Part shown: positions 33,982 through 42,601 of the stretch, in pieces
Position numbering within the stretch: the first letter of the stretch is position 1
Layout: every line of letters starts with the position of its first letter
DNA from: Pseudomonas californiensis
GTDB taxonomy: Bacteria; Pseudomonadota; Gammaproteobacteria; Pseudomonadales; Pseudomonadaceae
Reading direction: 5' to 3'
Length of the DNA stretch: 57,131 nucleotides
NCBI RefSeq assembly: GCF_021147775.1
Contig: NZ_JAGTPK010000035.1
Location: forward strand, 1 to 57,131
Program-made: the position numbers and the translations under genes
The notes under the pieces: generated by a model
Seen by the model: only the letters and a program-made list of their open reading frames with translations
What the model was told of the DNA's origin: nothing
Database searches by the model: none

Positions 33982-35607
33982 TCAGGTTCTGAAGCGCAGC
34001 ACCAGATCATTGAGGTTGACCGCCAGCAGCGACAGCTCATTGCTGGCCAGCAGTGTCTGACGCGTGCCTTCGCCACTTTGAACGGCCAGATCGCGAATAC
34101 TGATCAGGCTTCGGTCCACGTCGCGCGCCACGTGTGCCTGTTCCTCGGATGCCGTTGCGATCTGCTGGTTACGGTCGTTGATTTCAAGCACCGAATCGGT
34201 GATCTGCCGGAGTGATTGCCCAGCGTCTTCAGCGGTTTTACGGGTGCTGTGAACTTGCGCAGTGCTTTTTTGCATGGACTCCACGGTGGCGGACGACCCG
34301 TTTTGAATCGCAGAAATCATCTGCTCGATTTCCTGGGTGGACGTCTGGGTGCGGTGCGCCAGTGCACGCACTTCGTCAGCCACGACGGCAAACCCTCGAC
34401 CCTGTTCACCGGCGCGCGCTGCCTCGATGGCTGCGTTCAGCGCCAGCAGATTGGTTTGCTCGGCAATGGCCCGGATGACGCTCAGCACCTTGCTGATATC
34501 CTGCGCCTGAGTGGCCAGCGCCAATACTTGCGCAGACGACCCTTCGACCAGACCTGTCAGGCTTTGCATGGCTGTAAGCGTTTCCGATACCCGTTTGTTG
34601 CCCTGGTCTGCGGCAACACTGGACTGTTGTGCCGCCTGAGAAGTCGACGTTGCATTGCGGGCGACCTCTTCAACGGCAGCGCTCATCTGATTGACCGCTG
34701 TAGCAGCCTGTTCGATCTCGCTGTTCTGTTGCTGCAAGGTGCGGTCAGCGCTTTCGGTGATCGATGTCATCTCGACCGCGGCGGTGCTCAACTGCGTGGA
34801 GGCGCCGGATATTTCCTGGATCGTGCTGCGCAGTTTTGCCGACATCAGGTTCAATGCCTGCATGAGTCGTGACGCTTCGTCCGAACCTGTGACCTGCAAC
34901 TGCTGGGTAAGATCACCGGCTGCGATGTCTTCCGCCAGTTTCAGGGACGTGCTGATGGGCTCGACAATACTGCGGGTCAAGGCAATGGCCAGAAAAATCG
35001 TCAACAGCGACGCAACGATAACCACGGTCATCAATACATTGACGCTGTGGTCATAAACGGCGGATGCATCTGCGCCGGACTGGTCGGCTTCCTGTCCATT
35101 CTGTTTGCGAAGTACGGTCAGTTTTTCCTGATAGGCGCCGGCCCGTTTGACCTGTTCAGAGTTGGCAAAGGCGACGGCTTTTTCGTGATCGGAAGTGTCG
35201 AGTGCGATCACCTCTTTGACACCATCGATGTAGTCACGCATTTTATTGCCCGCGTCTTCGAACTGAGCTTTGTCCTCTTCGCCGGAGATCAGGGTTTTTC
35301 GATAGGTGTCGCTGTTTGACTGAAGCGCTTCGATGGCCTCGCGCGTTTTGCTCAGAGCGGTGCTGTGGGCCTCGGGATCACTGCTGGCGAGCATCCGGAT
35401 GCTTTCAAGACGTGCATGCAACAAGGCAATCTGAATATCGTCGATGATCTCAATGCTGGGCAGCGCGTTTTGGGCGATGTTCTGCTCTGCTTTGCGGAGA
35501 TGGCCCATTTGCACATAAGAAAACGCACCCAGACCGATCAGCAGGACGGTGATGATGCCGAAGCAAAGGGACGCTCTGCGCGAAATATTTAACGTTCTAA
35601 GATTCAT
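33982..35607 (-). CDS. Methyl-accepting chemotaxis protein
   Basis: A 541-residue chemoreceptor: membrane helix 1 (about residues 11-31), a four-helix-bundle periplasmic sensor domain, membrane helix 2 (about 190-210), HAMP, and the cytoplasmic signalling coiled coil with hairpin tip EAARAGEQGRGFAVVADEVR. It has no C-terminal CheR-binding pentapeptide. Ligand cannot be told. Start ATG 35607 with GGAGG six bases upstream. Confidence 0.92.
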   Translation of the reverse strand: MNLRTLNISRRASLCFGIITVLLIGLGAFSYVQMGHLRKAEQNIAQNALPSIEIIDDIQIALLHARLESIRMLASSDPEAHSTALSKTREAIEALQSNSDTYRKTLISGEEDKAQFEDAGNKMRDYIDGVKEVIALDTSDHEKAVAFANSEQVKRAGAYQEKLTVLRKQNGQEADQSGADASAVYDHSVNVLMTVVIVASLLTIFLAIALTRSIVEPISTSLKLAEDIAAGDLTQQLQVTGSDEASRLMQALNLMSAKLRSTIQEISGASTQLSTAAVEMTSITESADRTLQQQNSEIEQAATAVNQMSAAVEEVARNATSTSQAAQQSSVAADQGNKRVSETLTAMQSLTGLVEGSSAQVLALATQAQDISKVLSVIRAIAEQTNLLALNAAIEAARAGEQGRGFAVVADEVRALAHRTQTSTQEIEQMISAIQNGSSATVESMQKSTAQVHSTRKTAEDAGQSLRQITDSVLEINDRNQQIATASEEQAHVARDVDRSLISIRDLAVQSGEGTRQTLLASNELSLLAVNLNDLVLRFRT

Positions 35608-35894
35608 TCCTGCCTCCGGCAGCAAAACATAGAAGCGGCAAACACGCCGTCCAATAACTGTTTTTCTGCTGAAGTTGTCCTGGCTTTAATAAATAAGCAT
35701 GAACATTTTTTCATGTCGGTGTTAACTATCGTTACGGGAAGTAGCTCGCTTTGCTGGCGCCAAAAAACGGTGATAAGTTATTTTTATAAGCTAGTAGTTT
35801 TTATCTATGGCTTAACGTTTTTCAGTTCGCTGGGTTAACTGCTCTACTTAAGCTTTTTGCTCTAAGAAGCGCTGTTTTATCAAAACCCTGGCGG

Positions 35895-36839
35895 TCAGGA
35901 CGGCTCGGTTTCTTCGTGGCGTCGAGGGGCGTGCACTGACCCGGTCGTCTCGTCCAGAAAGCTCGCCACTTTGCCCATACACGCCATGCGTTCTTCTACA
36001 TGCGGCATGTGGCTGGATTCTTCGAAGAGCGACCATTCGACGTTCGGTATGTTTTCCAGGTACGGCTTGACCACCAGCGGAGTGGCTTCGTCGTAGCGAC
36101 CAGAGATCACCAGCGCAGGCACTTCAATGGCAGACAGGCGGTCGACGATCGTCCAGTCTTTCATGGTGCCGATAACGTGAAATTCGGTAGGTCCGTTCAT
36201 GGAGTGGTAAACGGTGGGGTCGGCATCGATCTGGTCGAAGGTGCGCTTCACCTCGGCCGGCCAGGGCGTGACGCGGCAGACATGGCGGTCATAGAACAGC
36301 CTGGATGCGGCAACGTAGTCAGGATGGTCAAGCGTGCCTGCCTGTTCATGCTTCAACAGGGTGCCTTGTACCGCTTGTGGAAGCAGGCCTCTGAGTCGAT
36401 TGGCCTCGCTGACCCACGTGTGCATGTCGGCCGGCGAGTTGGCGACGATCAACGCCTTCAGGCCTGACGGGCGCAATACGGCGTGTTCGGACGCCAGCAT
36501 GCCGCCCCAGGATTGGCCGAGCAGGGCATAGTTATCGGCGATACCCAAGTGCACCAGCAGGTTGTCCAGTTCGGCCAGAAACAGGTTCACGGTCCAGAAG
36601 TCGGCGCCCTTGTGCGGCAAGTGTGTCGAGCGGCCATTGCCCAATTGATCGTAGTGGATGACCGCACGACCGGTGTGCGCAACATCCTTGAACGCGTCCA
36701 CGTAGTCGTGGGTACAGCCGGGACCGCCGTGCAGTATGACCAAAGGCGTGAGCGGACCTTTCAGGTCGCCCGTGATGCGATACCAGGTCTGGTATTGATC
36801 GAAGGGCGCGAAGCCCTCCTGAGTATTGATGTAGGCCAT
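35895..36839 (-). CDS. pip: Proline iminopeptidase-family hydrolase next to the LuxR solo
   Basis: A 314-residue alpha/beta hydrolase of peptidase family S33. The oxyanion-hole motif HGGPG is at residues 37-41, nucleophile Ser110 lies in LLGQSWGG, Asp in SGRYDEATP and His in EESSHMPH. Family members release N-terminal proline or hydrolyse related amides. It lies 107 bases downstream of the luxR gene on the same strand; pip genes flank plant-responsive LuxR solos and are their direct targets in other pseudomonads and xanthomonads. Start ATG 36839 with GGAGG upstream. Confidence 0.88.
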   Translation of the reverse strand: MAYINTQEGFAPFDQYQTWYRITGDLKGPLTPLVILHGGPGCTHDYVDAFKDVAHTGRAVIHYDQLGNGRSTHLPHKGADFWTVNLFLAELDNLLVHLGIADNYALLGQSWGGMLASEHAVLRPSGLKALIVANSPADMHTWVSEANRLRGLLPQAVQGTLLKHEQAGTLDHPDYVAASRLFYDRHVCRVTPWPAEVKRTFDQIDADPTVYHSMNGPTEFHVIGTMKDWTIVDRLSAIEVPALVISGRYDEATPLVVKPYLENIPNVEWSLFEESSHMPHVEERMACMGKVASFLDETTGSVHAPRRHEETEPS

Positions 36840-36883
36840 GTCGTAGGTCCCTCCGTTGAAATGTCGGGATACCTTAGCGCGGC

Positions 36884-36900
36884 GTTATGCGTTTCATAAC
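36884..36900. promoter_or_regulatory. Inverted repeat upstream of pip, candidate LuxR-solo binding site
   Basis: GTTATG and CATAAC are perfect inverted arms around a 5-base centre, located between the luxR stop and the pip start. The position fits an activator site controlling pip; binding is not shown. Confidence 0.35.
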
Positions 36901-36946
36901 TGGGGTAATAGATAGGTTTTGTGGACACGCTCAGGTGCCGACCTCT

Positions 36947-37711
36947 CTAGTTGTCGAGCAGACGGTAATGCACGGCACGCACGACAGCTTGTACGCGATT
37001 CTTCGCGCCGAGCTTTTGCATGGCCGAATTGAGATGCAGGGTCACGGTCGCAACCGAGCGATTGAGCTGATGAGCGATTTCCTTGGCGGTCAGGCCTTCG
37101 GCGGACCAGCAGAGGCATTCACGCTCACGGCGAGTGAGCTTGATGGTCGAGCAGGACCGCACGCTCTGGTCGAACAGGGGGTAGGCGACCTCCTGGAACG
37201 CATGCGCCAGCAGACCGAAATCGGCAAGGCCCTGCCGTGCGTCTTCCAGGGCTGTGTCGCTGTTGTCCAGGCGCAGGCCTGTAAGTGTTGCAAATCCACC
37301 CTTCGGCATATGAATGGGAACCGTCAACCCACAGGTCATGTGCGAATCCTGCAGATAGCGCACCACAGGCTTGTGGAAATCCTTGATCACGGTTTGCAGC
37401 ACGGTTTGCGCTTTAGGCTGATAAGACCATACGAACGGCGAAACGCTATTGACCGCCAGCTGCTGAACCGGATCGATCTGGTAATACCCCTGGCGGCACC
37501 AGAGTGTGTGCCAATCGGCAGGCGTATTGCGCAATGTCAGCAGCGTAGGGGTGATCAGTGCACCATCATGGGACACCGGCACCGGGCTGTAATCGTAAAC
37601 CACCGCATCGAAGCCTAGCCCCGTAGCCAGCAGCAGTGCGCAGTCCATTTGCTGATCCAGCGTGGCCGCGGACTGTAGACGTGTATTGTAATCCGACAAT
37701 CTCACTTGCAT
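36947..37711 (-). CDS. LuxR-family solo regulator, plant-responsive PipR/OryR/PsaR2 type
   Basis: A 254-residue regulator with an N-terminal autoinducer-binding domain (about residues 15-165) and a C-terminal LuxR helix-turn-helix (LTRRERECLCWSAEGLTAKEIAHQLNRSVATVTLHLNSAMQKL). Aligning Asp80-Pro81 with TraR Asp70-Pro71 puts Trp67 at the W57 position and Trp71 where the AHL pocket has Tyr61; Trp95 matches W85. Tyr-to-Trp at position 61 is a hallmark of solos that answer plant compounds and not AHLs. No luxI gene is in the window. Start ATG 37711 has AGGAGG upstream; a long upstream extension is discounted. Confidence 0.85.
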   Translation of the reverse strand: MQVRLSDYNTRLQSAATLDQQMDCALLLATGLGFDAVVYDYSPVPVSHDGALITPTLLTLRNTPADWHTLWCRQGYYQIDPVQQLAVNSVSPFVWSYQPKAQTVLQTVIKDFHKPVVRYLQDSHMTCGLTVPIHMPKGGFATLTGLRLDNSDTALEDARQGLADFGLLAHAFQEVAYPLFDQSVRSCSTIKLTRRERECLCWSAEGLTAKEIAHQLNRSVATVTLHLNSAMQKLGAKNRVQAVVRAVHYRLLDN

Positions 37712-37899
37712 CGCATGACCTCCTTTGTCAGTTGAAACAGCGTAGACCACTATAGTCATGATGTGCAGCAAGGATAGTGCCATCGCGTAGGCTCGCAACC
37801 GGTACGCTGCCCAAAACCTATAAGAAATGCTAGATGTCTGGCCTGGCACTGCACGGTAGGGTAATTGCCATGAGCCGGGCACCGGACAGGGGATGTGTG

Positions 37900-38793
37900 A
37901 TGTGGCGTGAAATTGATCCGGATGAGCGTTATGTAATCGAAGTGGATGGCCACGAAGTGGTCGCCTACAGTTTTGGTGCCGGGGACGACGTATTGTTGCT
38001 CCTCAATGGCGGTCCGGGCCTGCCTTGCGACTATTTGCGCGATGCTCACAGTTGGCTCAAAAACGAGGGGCTGCGGGTTGTTGCGTTCGATCAGCTCGGC
38101 ACCGGCGCCTCGTCACGTCCCACCGATCCGGCCCTGTGGGACATCAGCCGTTATGTGCGTGAAGTCGAAACCGTACGCCAGACCTTGAACCTTCAACGCG
38201 TGCACCTGCTTGGGCATTCGTGGGGCGGCTGGCTGGCAATCGAATACGCCATCCACCATCCAGAAGTGATCAAGACACTTATCCTGGAGAACACAGTTGG
38301 GGACATGCCTCATCTGGCGCTGGAACTGAACCGCTTGCGCGGCGCGCTGGGCAGCGAAACGGTCGCCATGATGCAGCGTCACGAGGCGTGCGGCACGCTT
38401 GATCATCCTGCCTATCAGGCGGCCATCACATTGCTCAACTATCGTCACGTCTGTCGTCTGGACGAATGGCCTGCGCCGGTTCAGCGCTCCTTGAATGACT
38501 GGAACATGGGACCGTACATGACCATGCAAGGCCCGAACGAGTTTCTGTACACCGGTAACCTGAAAGACTGGAATCGTCTGGCTGAAATGGCCGCCTTTGA
38601 AATGCCTGTGCTGATTACCACCGGACAGCACGACGAGTTGACGCCAGCCTGCGCCATGCGCATGAAAAACGCATTGAAGAGTGCCGAACTGCACGTGTTT
38701 CCAAACAGCAGCCACATGCCGTTTTATGAAGAACCGGCTGCGTACTTTCCTGCGCTGTTGAATTTCCTGCAGCCGCACCGGGGCGCACGATGA
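37900..38793 (+). CDS. pip: Second proline iminopeptidase-family hydrolase, first gene of the transporter operon
   Basis: A 297-residue S33-family hydrolase: NGGPG at residues 37-41, nucleophile Ser107 in LLGHSWGG, acid in TGQHDELTP and His in PNSSHMPF. It is paralogous to the gene at 35895 (shared CGTLDHP/AGTLDHP and YRHVCR/YDRHVCR stretches). Start taken at ATG 37900 with GGGGA upstream. It is divergent from luxR and its stop overlaps the next gene, so it belongs to the ABC operon and may process the imported compound. Confidence 0.87.
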   Translation: MWREIDPDERYVIEVDGHEVVAYSFGAGDDVLLLLNGGPGLPCDYLRDAHSWLKNEGLRVVAFDQLGTGASSRPTDPALWDISRYVREVETVRQTLNLQRVHLLGHSWGGWLAIEYAIHHPEVIKTLILENTVGDMPHLALELNRLRGALGSETVAMMQRHEACGTLDHPAYQAAITLLNYRHVCRLDEWPAPVQRSLNDWNMGPYMTMQGPNEFLYTGNLKDWNRLAEMAAFEMPVLITTGQHDELTPACAMRMKNALKSAELHVFPNSSHMPFYEEPAAYFPALLNFLQPHRGAR

Positions 38794-39737
38794 ATCTGGG
38801 GCGTTTTCGATTCGTTCTCCAGCGTCCTCTGCAGCTTCTCCCCGTGTTGTTCGGCATCAGTCTGGTGACATTCCTTCTGGTGCGCTCGATCCCGGGTGAT
38901 CCTGCCCGCATTCTGCTCGGTGCGCGCAGCACGCCTGAAGCCCTGGCCAACATCCGCGCCCAGTAAGGCCTCGATCAACCGATGTGGATGCAATACGTCT
39001 ACTTCATGAAGAACCTGATGCAGGGCGATATGGGCAAGTCGCTGCTGTACAAGATCGACGTACTCAAGCTGATCAGCACCCGTATCGAGCCCACGCTGTT
39101 TCTGGTGCTCGGCAGCGTTTTGCTGGCGTTGCTGATTGCCGTGCCGCTGGCAACCATCGCCGCGCGCAACAAAGGCAGTTGGGCTGATAACCTGATCCGC
39201 GTGTTCACCACCAGCGGGCTGGGCATGCCAGCATTCTGGCTCGGGATCATGCTGATCCTGCTGTTCAGCGTCCAGTTGGGCTGGTTTCCAGTGTCGGGTT
39301 ACGGCGATGGCTGGCTGGACAAGATTCACCATATGGTGCTGCCGTGCCTGACCATCGCGCTGGCGCTGTCTGCGGTACTGATTCGAAACCTGCGCGCCAG
39401 CATGCTCATGGAGCTGCAGGCCGATCACGTGACCGCGGCTCGCGCCCGGGGTGTCAGCGAAGGCGCGCTGTTTCGCCGGCATGTGCTGCCCAACTCTCTG
39501 GTGCCCTCGATCAATTTGCTGGCGGTGAACATTGGTTGGCTGATCAGCGGCACGGTGGTGATCGAAAGTCTGTTCGCGATCCCCGGTATCGGGCAACTGC
39601 TGGTACGCGGAATTTTCAGCCGTGACTACATGGTGGTGCAGGGCGTGGCCATGGTGTTGGCCTGCGCCACAGTGCTGGTCAACTTTATCGCAGACGTCGC
39701 GACGGTCGCGATCGATCCACGGGTGAAAATCAAATGA
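38790..39737 (+). pseudogene. Peptide ABC transporter permease (DppB type), interrupted by an in-frame stop
   Basis: The reading frame from ATG 38790 encodes a standard DppB-type permease of 315 codons (opening MNLGRFRFVLQRPLQLLP, then LVRSIPGDPARILLGARS). Codon 59 is TAA (38964-38966), where the family normally has Tyr or similar before GLDQP. The frame resumes at once and stays open to 39737, with the EAA-type loop (RARGVSEGALFRRHVLPNSLVPS) intact. The remainder, if restarted at ATG 38982, would lack the first membrane helix and has no good ribosome site. It overlaps pip by four bases and the next permease by four bases. Either a recent inactivation or a sequencing error. Confidence 0.85.
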
Positions 39738-40591
39738 CCGCCGTCCACAGCCTGTCTCCCGTGCGTTCACGCCTGCGTCTGCGCTTGCGCAACGGTCGCC
39801 TGGCCATGCTGCTGGGCGGTTCGCTGCTGGGCATGTGGCTGGTCCTGGCGGTCTTCGCGCCCTGGCTGGCACCTTACGACCCGATCTATCAGAACACCGA
39901 CATGCGCTTGATGGCGCCGCATCTGGCGCACCCGTTCGGCACGGACAATTTTGGTCGTGACATCTTGTCCCGCGTTATCTGGGCGGCGCGCGTCGACTTG
40001 CAGATCTGCGTTCTGGGCGTGGTCTTCCCGTTCATCATCGGCACCTTTATCGGGGCGTTGTCGGGTTACATCGGGGGCCGTTTCGACAACGTGTGCATGC
40101 GCGTGATCGACATCGTTCTGGCGTTCCCGTTTCTGGTCCTGATGCTGGCGATCATCGCCATTCTCGGGCCGGGGCTGACCAGCTTTTACATCGCCATGGC
40201 GCTGGTGGGCTGGGTGTCCTACGCGCGCTTGATCCGCTCGCAGATTCTGGTCCTCAAGGAGAGCGAGTTTGCCCTGGCCGCCAAGAGTCTGGGGTTTGGT
40301 CATCTGCGTATTCTGTTTCGACACCTGTTGCCCAATGCGATGTTTGGCTCTGTGGTGTTCTCCATGTCCGACGCGGTACTGGTGCTGCTCAACGGTGCTT
40401 CGATCAGCTACCTGGGGCTGGGCGTGCAACCACCTATGGCGGAGTGGGGCACGATGGTTGCTGAAGGTCAGGCCTTCCTGACTTCAGCGTGGTGGATCTG
40501 CATGTTTCCGGGCCTTGCCATTGTCACCCTGGCCATGGGGTTCAGCCTGCTGGCTGACGGAGTGGCTGAAAAAATGGGAGAACGGCGATGA
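39734..40591 (+). CDS. Peptide ABC transporter permease (DppC type)
   Basis: A 285-residue permease with an N-terminal OppC-type helix (MLLGGSLLGMWLVLAVFAPWLAPYDP), the HPFGTDNFGRDILSRVI motif and the EAA-type coupling loop (AAKSLGFGHLRILFRHLLPNAM). It starts with an ATGA overlap at the end of the interrupted permease and ends with an ATGA overlap with the next ATPase gene. It should pair with the upstream DppB-type subunit, so the upstream stop codon would leave this subunit without its partner. Confidence 0.9.
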   Translation: MTAVHSLSPVRSRLRLRLRNGRLAMLLGGSLLGMWLVLAVFAPWLAPYDPIYQNTDMRLMAPHLAHPFGTDNFGRDILSRVIWAARVDLQICVLGVVFPFIIGTFIGALSGYIGGRFDNVCMRVIDIVLAFPFLVLMLAIIAILGPGLTSFYIAMALVGWVSYARLIRSQILVLKESEFALAAKSLGFGHLRILFRHLLPNAMFGSVVFSMSDAVLVLLNGASISYLGLGVQPPMAEWGTMVAEGQAFLTSAWWICMFPGLAIVTLAMGFSLLADGVAEKMGERR

Positions 40592-41580
40592 GTGCGCCTG
40601 TATTGAAAGTCTCTGAAATGAGCGTGATCGCCAACAACCGTGGTCATGAAGTCACACTGGTGGATCGGCTGTCGTTTGAGCTGCGCCAGGGCGAGATTCT
40701 CGGATTGGTCGGTGAAAGTGGTTCGGGCAAGACCATGGCTTGCCGTGCCCTGATGCGCCTCATGCCATCGCCAGACCTGAAAGTACAAGGTGGGTCCGTG
40801 CTGCTGGATGACGTCGATCTGCTCAAGCTCGACAGCAACGCCATGCGCGCCATGCGTGGACGCCGTATCGGGATGATCTTTCAAAACCCCAGCAGCCACC
40901 TTGACCCGTTGATGCGCATCGGCGAGCAGATCGGTGAAGGGTTTCGTCTGCATCAGGGCGCGTCGAAACGCGAAGCGCGGGCGCTGTCGATTGATCTGTT
41001 GCGACAGGTCGGCATACCCGATCCAGCGTCGCGTGTGGATAACTATCCCCACGAGTTTTCCGGCGGCATGCGTCAACGCGCAATGATTGCCGTGGCGCTG
41101 GGTTGCGGGCCACAAGTGCTGATTGCCGACGAGCCGACCACCGCACTGGACGTCACGGTGCAGGCGCAGATCCTGCGACTGTTGCTGGATCTGCGTGATC
41201 GTCATGGCCTGTCCCTGATCATGATCACTCACGACCTCGGCGTGGTTGCGCAAACCTGTGACTCCATCGCGGTGATGTACGCCGGGCGCTTGTGCGAGCA
41301 CGGCAGCAAGCGCGACGTGCTGGCCCATGCACGACATCCCTACACCCGTGGCCTGATCGACTGTCAGCCGGCAAGCAGCGCGGGCAAGTCGCTGTTACGC
41401 ACGATCCCCGGCCAGCCACCGTTGCTGAATGCGCTGCCCAACGGCTGTCGGTTTCAGTCACGTTGCACGCACGCGGGCCAAGGTTGCGCGGACGTGTTGC
41501 CCGTCATGAAATCAATCGGCACTGCTCACGCGGTGGCCTGTCATCACCCGTTGTCGGTCATCCAGAGCGTGGCGTCATGA
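40588..41580 (+). CDS. Peptide ABC transporter ATP-binding protein (DppD type)
   Basis: A 330-residue ATPase: Walker A GESGSGKT, Q-loop MIFQNPSSHLDP, signature FSGGMRQRAMIAVAL, Walker B VLIADEPTTALDVT, and the oligopeptide C-terminal extension with Cys-rich NGCRFQSRCTHAGQGC. Overlaps both neighbours by four bases (ATGA). Confidence 0.92.
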   Translation: MSAPVLKVSEMSVIANNRGHEVTLVDRLSFELRQGEILGLVGESGSGKTMACRALMRLMPSPDLKVQGGSVLLDDVDLLKLDSNAMRAMRGRRIGMIFQNPSSHLDPLMRIGEQIGEGFRLHQGASKREARALSIDLLRQVGIPDPASRVDNYPHEFSGGMRQRAMIAVALGCGPQVLIADEPTTALDVTVQAQILRLLLDLRDRHGLSLIMITHDLGVVAQTCDSIAVMYAGRLCEHGSKRDVLAHARHPYTRGLIDCQPASSAGKSLLRTIPGQPPLLNALPNGCRFQSRCTHAGQGCADVLPVMKSIGTAHAVACHHPLSVIQSVAS

Positions 41581-42557
41581 GCGGCCCGGTGTTGCTGAGT
41601 GTCAATGACCTGGTCGTTCGCTTTCCGGCGCCGGGCACCGGCCTGTTCGGCCTGAAAAAGCAGTGGGTGCAGGCCGTAAACGGGGTTTCTCTGACGCTGT
41701 CTGCGGGAGAGACGCTGGGGCTGGTGGGGGAATCAGGCAGCGGTAAAAGCACGCTGGGCCGCGCGATTCTGCGGCTGAACGACCTGACTTCCGGGCAGAT
41801 CGTGTTCGACGATGTCGACGTCGCACAAGGCAGCAGCATCAACCTGCAACGTCTGCGCAGTGAGACGGCGATGGTCTTTCAGGACCCGTTCTGTTCGCTC
41901 AACCCGCGCATGACGGTAGGCGCTACCCTTGCCGAAGTCCTGAAGGTGCAGCGCAAGGTCGCCACGCAGGACATCCCTGCCCGTGTGCTTGAATTGCTGG
42001 ACATGGTCGGCCTGCGTCCAGAGTTCGCCGAGCGCAAGCCTGGCGCCCTGAGCGGCGGTCAATGTCAGCGTGTCGGCATCGCCAGGGCGCTGGCCATCGA
42101 ACCGCGATTGATCATTGCAGACGAATGCGTTGCCGCGCTGGATGTGTCGATTCAAGGGCAAATCATCAACCTGCTGCTGGAACTGCGCGAGCGCATGAAC
42201 CTGGCGATTCTGTTCATTGCCCATGACTTGGCCATTGTGCGTCGGCTCTGTGATCGGGTTGCGGTCATGTACCTCGGCAAAATCGTTGAAGAGGGGCCGG
42301 TCGAGGACGTTTTTCTCCGACCACGTCACCCTTACACCGCCGCGTTGATTCAGGCGATACCGGAAATCGATCCGGACCGTCCGCTGCCCGGCGAACCCTT
42401 GCAGGGTGAGCCGCCGAGCCCTTTGCATTTGCCGTCGGGCTGCGCGTTTCATCCACGCTGCCGTTTTGCCCAGCCCTTGTGTTCAAGCAGTCCGCCGCCG
42501 ACACGTTACGTCGGTGCCCAGCGTTATGACTGCGTGCTTGAAGAACCTGTTTTCTGA
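41577..42557 (+). CDS. Peptide ABC transporter ATP-binding protein (DppF type)
   Basis: A 326-residue ATPase: Walker A GESGSGKST, Q-loop MVFQDPFCSLNP, signature LSGGQCQRVGIARAL, Walker B LIIADECVAALDVS, and C-terminal SGCAFHPRCRFAQPLC. The Walker B stretch reads DECVAALD where DEPTSALD is usual; the catalytic Glu is kept. The start is the ATG at 41577, overlapping the previous stop; an in-frame extension upstream lies within the preceding gene and is a shadow. Confidence 0.92.
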   Translation: MSGPVLLSVNDLVVRFPAPGTGLFGLKKQWVQAVNGVSLTLSAGETLGLVGESGSGKSTLGRAILRLNDLTSGQIVFDDVDVAQGSSINLQRLRSETAMVFQDPFCSLNPRMTVGATLAEVLKVQRKVATQDIPARVLELLDMVGLRPEFAERKPGALSGGQCQRVGIARALAIEPRLIIADECVAALDVSIQGQIINLLLELRERMNLAILFIAHDLAIVRRLCDRVAVMYLGKIVEEGPVEDVFLRPRHPYTAALIQAIPEIDPDRPLPGEPLQGEPPSPLHLPSGCAFHPRCRFAQPLCSSSPPPTRYVGAQRYDCVLEEPVF

Positions 42558-42601
42558 TCCAGCCACACCTTGATGCCGTCCCCACACCGGAGTTCGTGAA
42601 T

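Noticed and set aside
38982..39737. Treating the permease as an intact short gene starting at ATG 38982
   Set aside because: The upstream frame from 38790 encodes the conserved first helix and RSIPGDP motif, and 38982 has no proper ribosome site; the gene is interrupted, not short.
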